A stretch of 64,000 bases of DNA from positions 96,344 through 160,343 of the forward strand of contig JAJPIG010000006.1 of assembly GCA_021324855.1 (NCBI GenBank). The letters are read 5' to 3'. The notes beneath the pieces were generated by a model, which was not told the origin of the DNA, did no database searches, and worked only from the letters and a program-made list of their open reading frames with translations. Positions 1-8,650 of the stretch are shown here, one piece after another. Numbering within the stretch: the stretch's first letter is position 1; every line of letters starts with the position of its first letter. A program made the position numbers and the translations under genes. Source of the stretch: Pseudomonadota bacterium. Lineage in GTDB: Bacteria; Desulfobacterota; Binatia; Binatales; Binataceae.

Positions 1-88
1 CGGTTCCCAAGTGCGTAGCGCTGCACCCCCAGACCGCGAGTAGAGCCGAGACCAGCGCGGCGAGGAGCGATGGCGACAAATTTCTCAT
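1..88 (-). CDS. Lipoprotein precursor, N-terminal 29 codons only (runs off the left edge)
   Basis: Reading the minus strand from an ATG at 88-86 gives a typical lipoprotein signal peptide: a short N-region, a hydrophobic Leu/Ala-rich core, then AVWGCS, which fits a lipobox with the Cys at about residue 21. The frame stays open to the window edge. Only the exported N-terminus is visible, so the function cannot be told. It is divergent from the permease gene that follows. No strong ribosome binding site is seen before the ATG, which keeps confidence moderate. Confidence 0.5.
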   Translation of the reverse strand, partial: MRNLSPSLLAALVSALLAVWGCSATHLGT

Positions 89-293
89 CAAGCGCGGAAT
101 TCCACGAAACCGATCAAAGATCACGACTAACACAGCGGTTCCCCGGCTTCAATCTTTGCGTTGATGGCCGGAGAACTTGGACTTCCTCCGACAACTAGTT
201 TTGCGCTTGCAAAGCCCCCGGCGCAACCCCGTTCGCGGCGGCGTTCCTTTTGCATGCATGCGACAAACGTGCTCGGTTACAGCCGCGCAGGAT

Positions 294-1691
294 ATGGAGC
301 AGCTAACGACACGATTTAGGGAGGCGTCCTCTTTGATCTTCGGTCCGATTCCGGATCGACCCGGGTCGCCATTTGCCGGTTCCGCGCGGCAACGACTGCG
401 ACTCGGCGCGCTGGTCTGCGTCATGTATCTCACGGTCAGCGGCGGCGCCTACGGCTTCGAGGATGCGGTCCGGATCGCGGGTCCGCGCCTTGCAATCATC
501 CTATGCCTGATCGTGCCAATGATGTTGAGCCTGCCGACTGCGCTGATGGCCGCCGAGTTGACCGCACTCATTCCAGCTCAGGGCGGTTTCTACGTCTGGG
601 TCAAGGAAGCGTTCGGTCCGTTTGCCGGATTCGCTGAGGCTTACCTGACCATCCTTTACACCGCCGTCGATATGGCAATTTATCCGGTGCTGTTCGCAGC
701 CTATCTTTCGTTTCTGATTCCGCTGGGAACCGTTGAGCAAGCCGCGTTCGGAATCGCGCTGGTGTGGATCTCTGGCGCGCTTAACCTGATGGGCGTGCGG
801 CCGGTCGGCCGCGCCTCGATCGCGCTGACGATCGGAATCCTGCTGCCGTTCGTCGCGATGGTCCTGATCGGCACGCCGCGCCTGCTTCATTGGCGTCCTC
901 CCGCCGCACCGACGATTAGCCCCGGCTTCCTTGGCGCGCTCGGCGGCGGGTTGAGCGTAGTTATCTGGAATTTCTGCGGATGGGAAAACCTGAGCGTAGT
1001 CGCCGGCGAGATTGAAAATCCGCAACGCAACTACCCGCGCGCGATCGCGATCGCGCTGCCGATCGTAGTCGCTGGCTATCTCCTGCCGTTGCTCGTCGCG
1101 CTTGACGGAGCGCGTAGCGGCGCGGGATGGGAGACCGGCTCATTCGCGCGTGTTGGCACGGCGATCGGCGGACCGTGGCTCGGCGGCGCGATCGGAATCG
1201 GCGGCGCGTTGGGATCGTTCGCGATATTCGAGGCAGCGATGCTGTGGGTCTCGCGGATGCCGTTCGTGCTGGCCTGCGACAACTACCTGCCTCGGCCGCT
1301 GGCCGAAATATGGTGGGGACGCGCCACGCCCGCCCGATCGATCGTCGTCTGCTGCGTCGTCTTCACCATTCTGGTTCCGCTCGGTTTCGTGACGCTGGTC
1401 GTGCTCGACGTCTTCTTCTACATGGGTGCGCTGATGCTCGAGATGGGCGCGCTGGTTAGGCTCCGCGCTCTCCATCCGAAACGCGATGGGCTGTTCGTGA
1501 TCGGCGGCGGACGGGTTGGGCTCGCCGCGGCGGTGACTGCTCCGATCCTGCTCTGGATCGCGACCTTCGGGATGGTTCTGAGCAAGGCGCCCGGCCATGC
1601 CGAATTCCTGACCGCGATCGTGCTGGCCGCCGCGGTCTGGCCGGTATATCGATTATGCTGCCGAAGTTACGGCGGACCTGCTAGCGATTAG
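294..1691 (+). CDS. APC superfamily amino acid permease
   Basis: A predicted inner-membrane transporter of about 465 residues. It is almost entirely hydrophobic, with about twelve membrane segments and the Gly-rich first helix region (YLTVSGGAYGFEDAV) seen in APC amino acid/polyamine antiporters. The open frame extends upstream to 177. The ATG at 294 is preferred because it has an AGGA-like sequence just upstream and removes an Arg/Pro-rich leader that lacks the family's character. The substrate cannot be assigned. The 3' end overlaps the end of the convergent Nudix gene by 11 bp. Confidence 0.8.
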   Translation: MEQLTTRFREASSLIFGPIPDRPGSPFAGSARQRLRLGALVCVMYLTVSGGAYGFEDAVRIAGPRLAIILCLIVPMMLSLPTALMAAELTALIPAQGGFYVWVKEAFGPFAGFAEAYLTILYTAVDMAIYPVLFAAYLSFLIPLGTVEQAAFGIALVWISGALNLMGVRPVGRASIALTIGILLPFVAMVLIGTPRLLHWRPPAAPTISPGFLGALGGGLSVVIWNFCGWENLSVVAGEIENPQRNYPRAIAIALPIVVAGYLLPLLVALDGARSGAGWETGSFARVGTAIGGPWLGGAIGIGGALGSFAIFEAAMLWVSRMPFVLACDNYLPRPLAEIWWGRATPARSIVVCCVVFTILVPLGFVTLVVLDVFFYMGALMLEMGALVRLRALHPKRDGLFVIGGGRVGLAAAVTAPILLWIATFGMVLSKAPGHAEFLTAIVLAAAVWPVYRLCCRSYGGPASD

Positions 1692-2259
1692 CGGCTAAGC
1701 GCAGGTGAAGATTCTTGCGTTTGTAGAGCTCATAAAAGGCAAAGCCTGCGATTACCAGTGCGTGAGTAATCTTGCCCGACGCGATTAAGTCGCCGACCTC
1801 CTTCTCGGGAATCATCACGACTTCGGTCTCTTCGTCCGGCTCCGGCTCGGGCTTGCCTGCGAGTTGCGCATTGAGCGCGAGGAAGGTGTAGCACCAGTTT
1901 GGCTGGATGGCTGGATTCGGATGCACGCGGCCAAGCGCGAGGATTCGCTTCGAGTCGTAACCGCTCTCCTCGCGCATCTCGCGGCGCGCCGCGGCCTTGG
2001 GATTTTCTCCCGGCTCGACCATCCCGCCCGGGATCTCCAGCGTCCGATCGCTGATGCCATGCCGCCATTGCCGGACGAAAACGATCCGGCCATCGGCGGT
2101 CAGTGGGATGATGTTTACCCAGGTCGGCGCGTCGAGCACGTAAAATTCGCGGATGCCGCGGCTCGCGTGGCGTGAACGACGGCGCCGAAGCTCGAAAATC
2201 GGCGTAGTGACGAGACTCTCGTTCTTTAGGATGTCCCACTTGCCGACCTTCACGCGCAC
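1681..2259 (-). CDS. Nudix hydrolase, ADP-ribose pyrophosphatase-like
   Basis: A 192-residue Nudix hydrolase. The complete Nudix box lies at residues 79-101, with the metal-binding REMREES core and the Gly/Glu pattern intact. The preceding LEIPGGM and the beta-rich N-terminus resemble ADP-sugar pyrophosphatases, which would cleave ADP-ribose or a similar nucleoside diphosphate sugar in the cytoplasm. It is the last gene of a tight four-gene minus-strand operon (SDR, phosphatase, CoA-binding protein, Nudix), starting 4 bp after the CoA-binding gene ends. Family certainty is high; the substrate is inferred. Confidence 0.85.
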   Translation of the reverse strand: MRVKVGKWDILKNESLVTTPIFELRRRRSRHASRGIREFYVLDAPTWVNIIPLTADGRIVFVRQWRHGISDRTLEIPGGMVEPGENPKAAARREMREESGYDSKRILALGRVHPNPAIQPNWCYTFLALNAQLAGKPEPEPDEETEVVMIPEKEVGDLIASGKITHALVIAGFAFYELYKRKNLHLRLAANR

Positions 2260-2263
2260 CTCG

Positions 2264-2704
2264 TCATTGGAACAGGCGCCGGTACTCGATCGCGGGACAG
2301 CGATCCATCACGACCTTGATGCCCGCCGCTTGCGCGGTCCGCGCCGCATCGAGGTTGATGACACCGAGCTGGCACCAGAGGATGCGCGCGCGTTTGCGAA
2401 TCGCCGCATCGACGATCGCCGGCAAGTGCACCGGCTGGCGGAAGACATCGACGACCTCGACCGGGTCCGGAATCGAAAGCAAATCCGGATAAGCGCGCTC
2501 GCCGAGCACCTCGATAAGCGCGTCGGGCTTGAGGATCGGGTTTACCGGTATCACGCGGAAACCCTTGTCGCGCAGCAGTTTCGCGATCATCAGACCGTCG
2601 CGCCCCGGGTTGTCCGAACATCCGACTACGGCGACGGTCGTGGGATGCGACAAGATGGCGCGAATCTCGTCGTCGGTCGGATTAACGAACTCGTTCCCCG
2701 TCAT
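2264..2704 (-). CDS. CoA-binding domain protein (YccU-like)
   Basis: A 146-residue single-domain protein with a Rossmann-type CoA-binding fold. The start TTVAVVGCSDNPGRDG (residues 22-37) and FRVIPVNP are hallmarks of the CoA_binding_2 family, related to the N-terminal part of succinyl-CoA synthetase alpha subunits. The biochemical role of stand-alone members is largely unknown. The gene overlaps the upstream phosphatase gene by 4 bp, so the two are probably translationally coupled. Confidence 0.85.
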   Translation of the reverse strand: MTGNEFVNPTDDEIRAILSHPTTVAVVGCSDNPGRDGLMIAKLLRDKGFRVIPVNPILKPDALIEVLGERAYPDLLSIPDPVEVVDVFRQPVHLPAIVDAAIRKRARILWCQLGVINLDAARTAQAAGIKVVMDRCPAIEYRRLFQ

Positions 2705-3228
2705 TGATCGCCATTCAATATACGATTGACGACCATCGGCACCAGCCGCTTGATCTCTTCGCAGCAGCTCGTAAACGCTTCATGACCTTGCTCGACAGGG
2801 TCGGCGATGTCGCCGCTCTCGCCGGCGAAGCTCTTGAAGGTCTCGAGTCTGGGAATCCGGACTTCCGTAAAGCGCGCGCGCAAATCGCCCGCCTGCGCAG
2901 CGGTCATCGCCAATACCAGGTCGGCATTTTCGAGAAGTTCCGGATGGCGCTTCAGATCGGTCGAGGTGAGTTCGTCGTGCACCGCGATACCTTCGCTGCG
3001 CAGCACCATGCGCGTATCCAGTGAGACCAGCGCGCCATCGCGCGCGTAGGCAGCGATGCCCGCCGAGCGCACCACAATCCGATCATCGGCGCCGCGAGCG
3101 CGCAATTCGCGAATCAGCAAATGCTCGGCCATCACGCTGCGGGCCGTATTGGCGGCGCAGATCAGGAGGACGGAGCGGAAAGGCGGTGCGGCACGTTCCG
3201 CACCGCCGGCATCGTTCGGGGCGGCCAC
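2701..3228 (-). CDS. Low-molecular-weight phosphotyrosine phosphatase family protein
   Basis: A 175-residue protein with the LMW-PTP P-loop C24-AANTA-R30-S31 and the general-acid Asp-Pro pair at 143-144. Enzymes of this family remove phosphate from protein tyrosines or sugar-linked phosphates; arsenate reductases share the fold. The usual Gly after the P-loop Cys is Ala here. The start is GTG at 3228. The first 17 codons contain a perfect 10-bp inverted repeat at 3182-3207. It lies second in the four-gene operon, 4 bp after the SDR gene. Confidence 0.8.
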   Translation of the reverse strand: MAAPNDAGGAERAAPPFRSVLLICAANTARSVMAEHLLIRELRARGADDRIVVRSAGIAAYARDGALVSLDTRMVLRSEGIAVHDELTSTDLKRHPELLENADLVLAMTAAQAGDLRARFTEVRIPRLETFKSFAGESGDIADPVEQGHEAFTSCCEEIKRLVPMVVNRILNGDQ

Positions 3229-3232
3229 AAGC

Positions 3233-4180
3233 CTAACGGGATTCCGTGGCTCCCTCGGCCATTACTTCGGCCATGCTCTCTTTCTTGGTCAGGCCCTTGG
3301 CGAGTTCTTCCTTGAGCCGCGCGCCCAGCGCCACCGGATCCCATATTGCGCCGCGCTGTTGCACCTTCGCGACCGAATGCCATCCCTTCATCAGCCACAC
3401 CGTGCCGATTCCCGCGCGGAACACCTCGCCGTGGACGTCCTTGGCGTCGTCGCTCGCGAGCCAGCAGACCACCGGCGCGACATGCGCCGGACTGTGCGGA
3501 TCAAGCTGGTTCGGCTTCACTTCGCCCATCGCGGCTCCGATCGCAGGCGTCGCCTCCACGGTCATCCGGGTGCGCGCGAGCGGCGCGACCGCGTTACACG
3601 TCACGCCATAGCGATAGAGCTCGCGGTCGAGGATGATCGCCATCGCCGCGAGCGCCGCCTTTGCCGCGCCATAGTTCACCTGGCCGGCGTTGCCCAACAG
3701 ACCGGAATCGGAACTGGTGTTGATGATGCGGCCGTTCAGCAAATTGCCGTTCTTGTGCTGCTCGCGCCAGTACGCCGAGGCGTGGCGCGCCATGTTGAAC
3801 GAACCCTTCAGATGGACGGCGATAACCGCATCGAAATCTTCCTCGCTCATGTTGAAGATCATGCGGTCGCGCAGGATGCCCGCGTTGTTGACCACGATAT
3901 TGAGCTTGCCGAAGTTGTCGAGCGCGCACTCCATGATGCGTTTGGCGGCTTTGAAATCAGCCACGCTCTCGTAATTCGCGACCGCCTCGCCGCCGGCGTT
4001 GCGAATCTCCTTGACCACTTCCTCGGCCGGGGAGCGCGACTGTCCGGTGCCGTCGAAATGGCCGCCGAGATCGTTGACCACGACCTTCGCGCCCTGCCTA
4101 GCCATCAGGAGCGCCTCTTCGCGGCCGATACCGCGTCCCGCGCCGGTGATAATCGCAACTTTTCCGTCCAGTAGTGCCAT
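3233..4180 (-). CDS. SDR family oxidoreductase (peroxisomal MFE-2-like hydroxyacyl dehydrogenase type)
   Basis: A 315-residue short-chain dehydrogenase. It has the TGAGRGIGR cofactor loop (12-20), NNAG, a catalytic Ser (NTSSDSG) and YGAAKAA with catalytic Tyr and Lys. The VVNDLGG segment after strand two and the extra length resemble the dehydrogenase unit of multifunctional beta-oxidation enzymes, which would oxidise 3-hydroxyacyl-CoA with NAD. It heads a four-gene operon with a CoA-binding protein, which fits acyl-CoA metabolism. The exact substrate is inferred only. Confidence 0.8.
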   Translation of the reverse strand: MALLDGKVAIITGAGRGIGREEALLMARQGAKVVVNDLGGHFDGTGQSRSPAEEVVKEIRNAGGEAVANYESVADFKAAKRIMECALDNFGKLNIVVNNAGILRDRMIFNMSEEDFDAVIAVHLKGSFNMARHASAYWREQHKNGNLLNGRIINTSSDSGLLGNAGQVNYGAAKAALAAMAIILDRELYRYGVTCNAVAPLARTRMTVEATPAIGAAMGEVKPNQLDPHSPAHVAPVVCWLASDDAKDVHGEVFRAGIGTVWLMKGWHSVAKVQQRGAIWDPVALGARLKEELAKGLTKKESMAEVMAEGATESR

Positions 4181-4300
4181 CGCTTTGGCTTCCTTTTGTC
4201 GATTTTAGAGTTCGGCTATTAATGCATCTAATCAAATTCTGGATAGGCTTGCCGGGCCTCCCAAGTCAAGGCAACGAAGTGCGGATTCACTGCGGCGCCA

Positions 4301-5758
4301 TCAGGCCTGCCGCGCGGCGGGCGTGTCGGCCTGGGTCTTGCGCGCCTCTGCGGCGACCCGGCTGTGATAGCGCCCGTAGCCGAAGTAGATCACGAACCCG
4401 ATTCCCATCCAAATGAAGAATCGAATCCAGGTGACGGTCGGCAAACTCGACATCAGGTAGCCGCAAAAGAGCGCGCCGAGGATCGGCACCAGCGGCACCA
4501 ACGGCGTGCGAAATGGCCGTACAAGACCCGGCTCGGCGTACCGCAGGATCCAGACGCCAAGGCAGACCAGCACAAAAGCGAACAAAGTGCCGATGTTGGT
4601 CAGTTCCGCGATTTCCTGGATTGGCAGCAGCGCCGCTGCGACACCCACCGCAATCCCGGTCAGGATCGTCGGGATATACGGCGTCTGGAAGCGCGGATGG
4701 ACGCGGCTGAATGCCGGCGGAAGCAGGCCGTCGCGCGAAATCGCGTAGAAAATGCGCGATTGTCCGAGCAGCAGCACCAGCAACACCGAGGTCAGCCCTG
4801 CAACCGCGCCAATGGAGATGATTCCTGAGACTGCGCGAAGCCCGCGGATCACGAATGCCGACGCGAGCGGCGCGTTGATGTCGAGCATCCGCGCCGGCAC
4901 CATCCCAGTGACCACTGCCGCCACCAGCACATAGAGCGCCGTGCAGACAAACAGCGATACCAGGATTCCGATCGGCAGGTCGCGATTCGGCTCGACGACC
5001 TCCTCGGCGGCCGTCGAGACCGCATCGAACCCGATGTACGCGAAGAAGATTACCGCCGCGCCCTTCATCACCCCGTTCCATCCAAAGGGCGCGAACGGAT
5101 TCCAGTTGGCGGGCCGCACATAGAACGCACCGACTACGATCACGACGCCAATCACAATCAGCTTGACCGCGACGATCAGCGAATTGAACCGCGCACTCTC
5201 CGAAATTCCGATGTAGAGGATGCCCGAGATCAGCAGGACAATTAGCAGCGCCGGCAGATCGATGATCGCGCCCGGCATTGACCCGGGGGCGTGCGTCAGC
5301 GCGACCGGCAGGTGAATCCCCACGCCTTCGAGAATCACGCGCAGATAGCCGGACCATCCGACGGCAACGGCCGCCGCTCCAACCGCGTACTCGAGCACCA
5401 GGTCCCATCCGATGATCCAGCCGATCAGTTCGCCCATCGTGGCGTAGGCGTACGAATAGGCGCTGCCCGCAACCGGTATCATCGCGGCGAACTCCGCGTA
5501 GCAGAGCGCTGCCATCGCACAGGCGAACCCGGAGACACAGAACGAAAGCACCACGGCGGGGCCGGCATACTTCTCGGCGGCGACTCCGGTCAGCACGAAA
5601 ATTCCGGCGCCGACGATCGCTCCGATTCCGAGCAGCGTGAGGTCCAGCGCTCTGAGCGCCCGTTTCAACCCGCCCGCGGTCGCCGACTCGCTCATCAGCA
5701 TCGCGGCGGGCTTGCGCCGCAGAAGCTGCGCCGTCAATTCGTGCGTTGCGTTACTCAT
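4301..5758 (-). CDS. APC superfamily amino acid permease (cationic amino acid transporter type)
   Basis: A 485-residue inner-membrane transporter with about twelve to thirteen helices. The N-terminus LTLLGIGAIVGAGIFVLTG is the helix 1 signature of the CAT/YfnA-like amino acid permeases, and AVSTAAEEVVEPNRDLP matches the conserved loop of that branch. It imports amino acids; specificity cannot be read from the sequence. About 86 bp separate its start from the SDR gene upstream. The other permease in this window is a different branch. Confidence 0.88.
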   Translation of the reverse strand: MSNATHELTAQLLRRKPAAMLMSESATAGGLKRALRALDLTLLGIGAIVGAGIFVLTGVAAEKYAGPAVVLSFCVSGFACAMAALCYAEFAAMIPVAGSAYSYAYATMGELIGWIIGWDLVLEYAVGAAAVAVGWSGYLRVILEGVGIHLPVALTHAPGSMPGAIIDLPALLIVLLISGILYIGISESARFNSLIVAVKLIVIGVVIVVGAFYVRPANWNPFAPFGWNGVMKGAAVIFFAYIGFDAVSTAAEEVVEPNRDLPIGILVSLFVCTALYVLVAAVVTGMVPARMLDINAPLASAFVIRGLRAVSGIISIGAVAGLTSVLLVLLLGQSRIFYAISRDGLLPPAFSRVHPRFQTPYIPTILTGIAVGVAAALLPIQEIAELTNIGTLFAFVLVCLGVWILRYAEPGLVRPFRTPLVPLVPILGALFCGYLMSSLPTVTWIRFFIWMGIGFVIYFGYGRYHSRVAAEARKTQADTPAARQA

Positions 5759-5844
5759 CGAACAGTCCGTGAGCCTTAGCGAACCGGTGCGGGCCGTTCA
5801 ACCGCGATATGAAAGATTTAGGAACTGATCGACGGGCGCTTTCG

Positions 5845-6627
5845 CTACCAGGCCTGATAACCGCCGTCAACCGCGATCGTCGAGCCGGTCACGTAGCTCG
5901 CCGCCGGAGCGGCAAGGAAAATCACTGCGCCGCGAATTTCTTCGGGCTTGCCCAGCCGCGCCATCGGCGTGAAGGTCTCCATCCGCTCGCGCCATTTCGG
6001 CTTGGCGATTCCGCCGGCCGTGGCTTCGGTCGGAATCCATCCGGGCGCGATTGCATTGACGAGAATTCCATAACGCGCCCACTCGATCGCGAGCTGGCGG
6101 GTGAGATTCGCGAGCGCGCCCTTCGTCGCGGTGTACGACGACAGGCGGTAGACCGCGCTGCCATGAGCGGCGAGCACCGACGTGATGTTGATAATCCTGC
6201 CCGGGCGCCCAAGTTCGATCAGCCGCGCCGCGACCTTCTGCGACAGCACCATCGGCGCGGTCAGATTGGTCGCGATCGTCGCGTCCCAGTCCTTGCGCGG
6301 AAATTTCTCGGCCGGGCCGGTCGGCGAGATGCCGGCATTGTTGACGAGAATATCGATTTCGCCCAGTTCTGCGCGGATCGACGCAAGTGCGCGATCGATC
6401 GCGGCATCGTCGGTGACATCGCAGGCAGTCGCATAGGTGTGAACGCCGTATTTTTTCTTGAGCTCGGCGGCCAGCTTTTCGATTCGGTCGGCGCGCCGCG
6501 CAACCAGGGCCACATCGGCGCCGCCGATCGCAAGCGCGTGGGCGCATTCGACGCCCAGCCCCGACGATGCGCCGGTTACGAGCCCCCGATGACCGCGGAG
6601 CGAAAAGAGCGCGTCAAGCGAATCCAT
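5845..6627 (-). CDS. SDR family oxidoreductase (gluconate 5-dehydrogenase/glucose 1-dehydrogenase-like)
   Basis: An SDR of about 260 residues with the TGASSGLG cofactor loop, NNAG, the Ser of NITSVLA, the YTATK catalytic Tyr/Lys pair and a C-terminal VDGGYQAW. The acidic residue after strand two is absent and ARRADR follows, which suggests NADP rather than NAD. The ATG at 6627 is chosen over the one at 6675 because it places the Rossmann motif at the usual position and lies just after the threonine aldolase stop. The natural substrate is unknown. Confidence 0.8.
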   Translation of the reverse strand: MDSLDALFSLRGHRGLVTGASSGLGVECAHALAIGGADVALVARRADRIEKLAAELKKKYGVHTYATACDVTDDAAIDRALASIRAELGEIDILVNNAGISPTGPAEKFPRKDWDATIATNLTAPMVLSQKVAARLIELGRPGRIINITSVLAAHGSAVYRLSSYTATKGALANLTRQLAIEWARYGILVNAIAPGWIPTEATAGGIAKPKWRERMETFTPMARLGKPEEIRGAVIFLAAPAASYVTGSTIAVDGGYQAW

Positions 6628-6634
6628 CGCAGGC

Positions 6635-7681
6635 TCAAGCCGCCAGCGTTTCAGCGGCTGCCGCCCGCGCCGCATCGATCGCCCGGCCGATATCGGCGGA
6701 ATCGATTCCGTAATGAGTGACGGCGCGGAAGACGGTCAAGTAGCGCGGCGAGATCAGTACGCCGCGCGCCTTGAGCGCCGCTTCGAACCGCGACGCCTGC
6801 GCGGCGCTGCCGATGACCTCGAAGAACACCATGTTCGTGCGCCGGCGCGCGCGCTGCACGCGCAGGCCTGCGATTCCCGCCAGCCCGCGGGCGAGGGTCT
6901 CGGCGTTGCGATGATCGTCGGCGAGCCGCTCGACCATGGTTTGCATCGCGACAATCCCCGCCGCCGCGATGATCCCCGCCTGGCGCATCCCGCCGCCGAG
7001 CGTTTTCCGAATCCGGCGTGCGCGCTCGATGAACGCGCGGCTGCCGCAGAGGAGCGATCCGACCGGCGCCGCAAGTCCCTTCGAGAGACAGAACGAAACC
7101 GTATCGGCATGCTCCGCGATCGCCCGCGGCGTGGTTTCGAGCGCCAGCGCCGCATCGAAGATCCGCGCCCCATCGAGAAACACCGGCAGCCCTCGGCGAT
7201 GGGCCAGCTCCGCAACGTCCGCCATATGCGCTACCGGCACTGCCTCGCCGCCGCATCGATTGTGCGTATTCTCGACCGCCACGACGGCGGGCTCTGCAAA
7301 ATGCGGATCGTCGGGAAGCTCCAGTTCGGCCCGGAGCGCATCGAGATCCAGCTCGCCCTCCGGCGTATTGGGAACCGGCGTCAGCACCACTCCGCCCAGC
7401 GCGGAAGCGCCGCCGCCTTCGTAGAGATAACTATGTGAGAGCGCGCCGACGATCGCCTTGGCGCCGCGCGGGCAATGCGCGAGCAGTGCGATCAGGTTCC
7501 CCATCGTGCCGCTCGCGACCAGCATCGCCGCTTCCTTGCCGACAGTCTCGGCGGCCATCGCTTCGAGCCGATTGACGGTCGGGTCCTCGCCGAAAACGTC
7601 GTCGCCCAGCTCGGCACGCGCGATCGCCTCGCGCATCGCGGGCGTCGGCAGCGTGACTGTATCACTTCTGAGATCGATCAT
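6635..7681 (-). CDS. ltaE: Low-specificity L-threonine aldolase
   Basis: A 348-residue PLP enzyme of fold type I that cleaves L-threonine or allo-threonine to glycine and acetaldehyde. The N-terminus MIDLRSDTVTLPTPAMREA and the GDDVFGEDPTVNRLE segment are diagnostic of the family. The PLP lysine is K201 in SFCLSKGLAAPVGS, and FLDGARIF carries the ring-stacking Asp. The length is standard. It lies 25 bp downstream of the AAA+ ATPase gene and just upstream of an SDR, probably in one transcript. Confidence 0.9.
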   Translation of the reverse strand: MIDLRSDTVTLPTPAMREAIARAELGDDVFGEDPTVNRLEAMAAETVGKEAAMLVASGTMGNLIALLAHCPRGAKAIVGALSHSYLYEGGGASALGGVVLTPVPNTPEGELDLDALRAELELPDDPHFAEPAVVAVENTHNRCGGEAVPVAHMADVAELAHRRGLPVFLDGARIFDAALALETTPRAIAEHADTVSFCLSKGLAAPVGSLLCGSRAFIERARRIRKTLGGGMRQAGIIAAAGIVAMQTMVERLADDHRNAETLARGLAGIAGLRVQRARRRTNMVFFEVIGSAAQASRFEAALKARGVLISPRYLTVFRAVTHYGIDSADIGRAIDAARAAAAETLAA

Positions 7682-7706
7682 GGCCGGCGATGTTATTCTG
7701 AATGCG

Positions 7707-8579
7707 TCAGGCGGGGAAAATCGCCTTGACGACCTCGTCGATCGCGCGCTTGCTCTCGGCCTCGTCGGTGAGCGACCAGGTGACGGCGACCGTCGCCGCG
7801 CGCTGCGGTGAGATCCCGTGGCGAATCAGCTCGCCGGCGTAAATCAGAAGCCGGGTCGAGACGCCCTCTTCGAGACCCGAGGCTTTCAGGTTGCGCACCT
7901 TCTCGCCGAGCAGCGCGAGCTGTCCCGCCGTGTCGGCATCGACACCCGACTCGTGCGCGATGATCTCGGTCTCCTTGTCGGCCGGCGGATAGTTGAATTC
8001 GAACGTCACGAAGCGCTGGCGCGTGGAATGCTTCAGGTTCTTCTGGATGCTTTGGTAGCCGGGGTTGTACGAGATGCAGAGCAGGAAGCCGGGATGGGCC
8101 TGCAGGGTCTCGCCGCGCTTTTCGATCGGCAGGATGCGCCGATGGTCCGAGAGCGGATGAATCAGGACCGTGGTATCTTTCCGCGCCTCGACCACCTCGT
8201 CGAGATAGCAAATCGCGCCGCGGCGCACGGCCTGCGTAAGCGGCCCGTCGACCCAGACGGTTTCATCGGCCTGGATCAGGAAGCGTCCGACCAGATCGCT
8301 GCCGGTCAGGTCTTCATGGCACGCCACGGTGATCAGCTCGGTGGGGCCGTCACTCTCCTCGGCGAGCTTGTGCGCCATGTGCTCGACGAAACGCGTCTTC
8401 CCGCATCCGGTCGGCCCCTTGAGCAGCACCGGCAGGCGGGCGCGATAAGCGGCGGTGAAAATCTCGACCTCATCGCCGACCGGCAGATAATAGGGTGCGT
8501 TCTCGGGACTAAGATGGCGCACTTCTGGCGTCTCGTGCGTGCCGAGGCGGGAGTCGAAACTCTTGAGATGAATAGGCAT
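7707..8579 (-). CDS. CbbQ/NirQ/NorQ-family AAA+ ATPase
   Basis: A 290-residue AAA+ ATPase of the MoxR-related CbbQ/NorQ group. Walker A is GPTGCGKT (residues 55-62) and Walker B is ICYLDEV (about 123-129). The start [12 protein letters not shown] is typical of NorQ/CbbQ. These proteins use ATP to remodel or insert metals into enzymes such as nitric oxide reductase or Rubisco, together with a VWA-domain partner (NorD/CbbO). No VWA gene, Rubisco or Nor gene is visible nearby, so the client is unknown. Confidence 0.85.
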   Translation of the reverse strand: MPIHLKSFDSRLGTHETPEVRHLSPENAPYYLPVGDEVEIFTAAYRARLPVLLKGPTGCGKTRFVEHMAHKLAEESDGPTELITVACHEDLTGSDLVGRFLIQADETVWVDGPLTQAVRRGAICYLDEVVEARKDTTVLIHPLSDHRRILPIEKRGETLQAHPGFLLCISYNPGYQSIQKNLKHSTRQRFVTFEFNYPPADKETEIIAHESGVDADTAGQLALLGEKVRNLKASGLEEGVSTRLLIYAGELIRHGISPQRAATVAVTWSLTDEAESKRAIDEVVKAIFPA

Positions 8580-8650
8580 GGTCGCTTTGCGGGATCCTTA
8601 TTGGAATTTTAGAAAAGCTCGCTACCTTGTATCAAGCGAGGTCCAGCATC

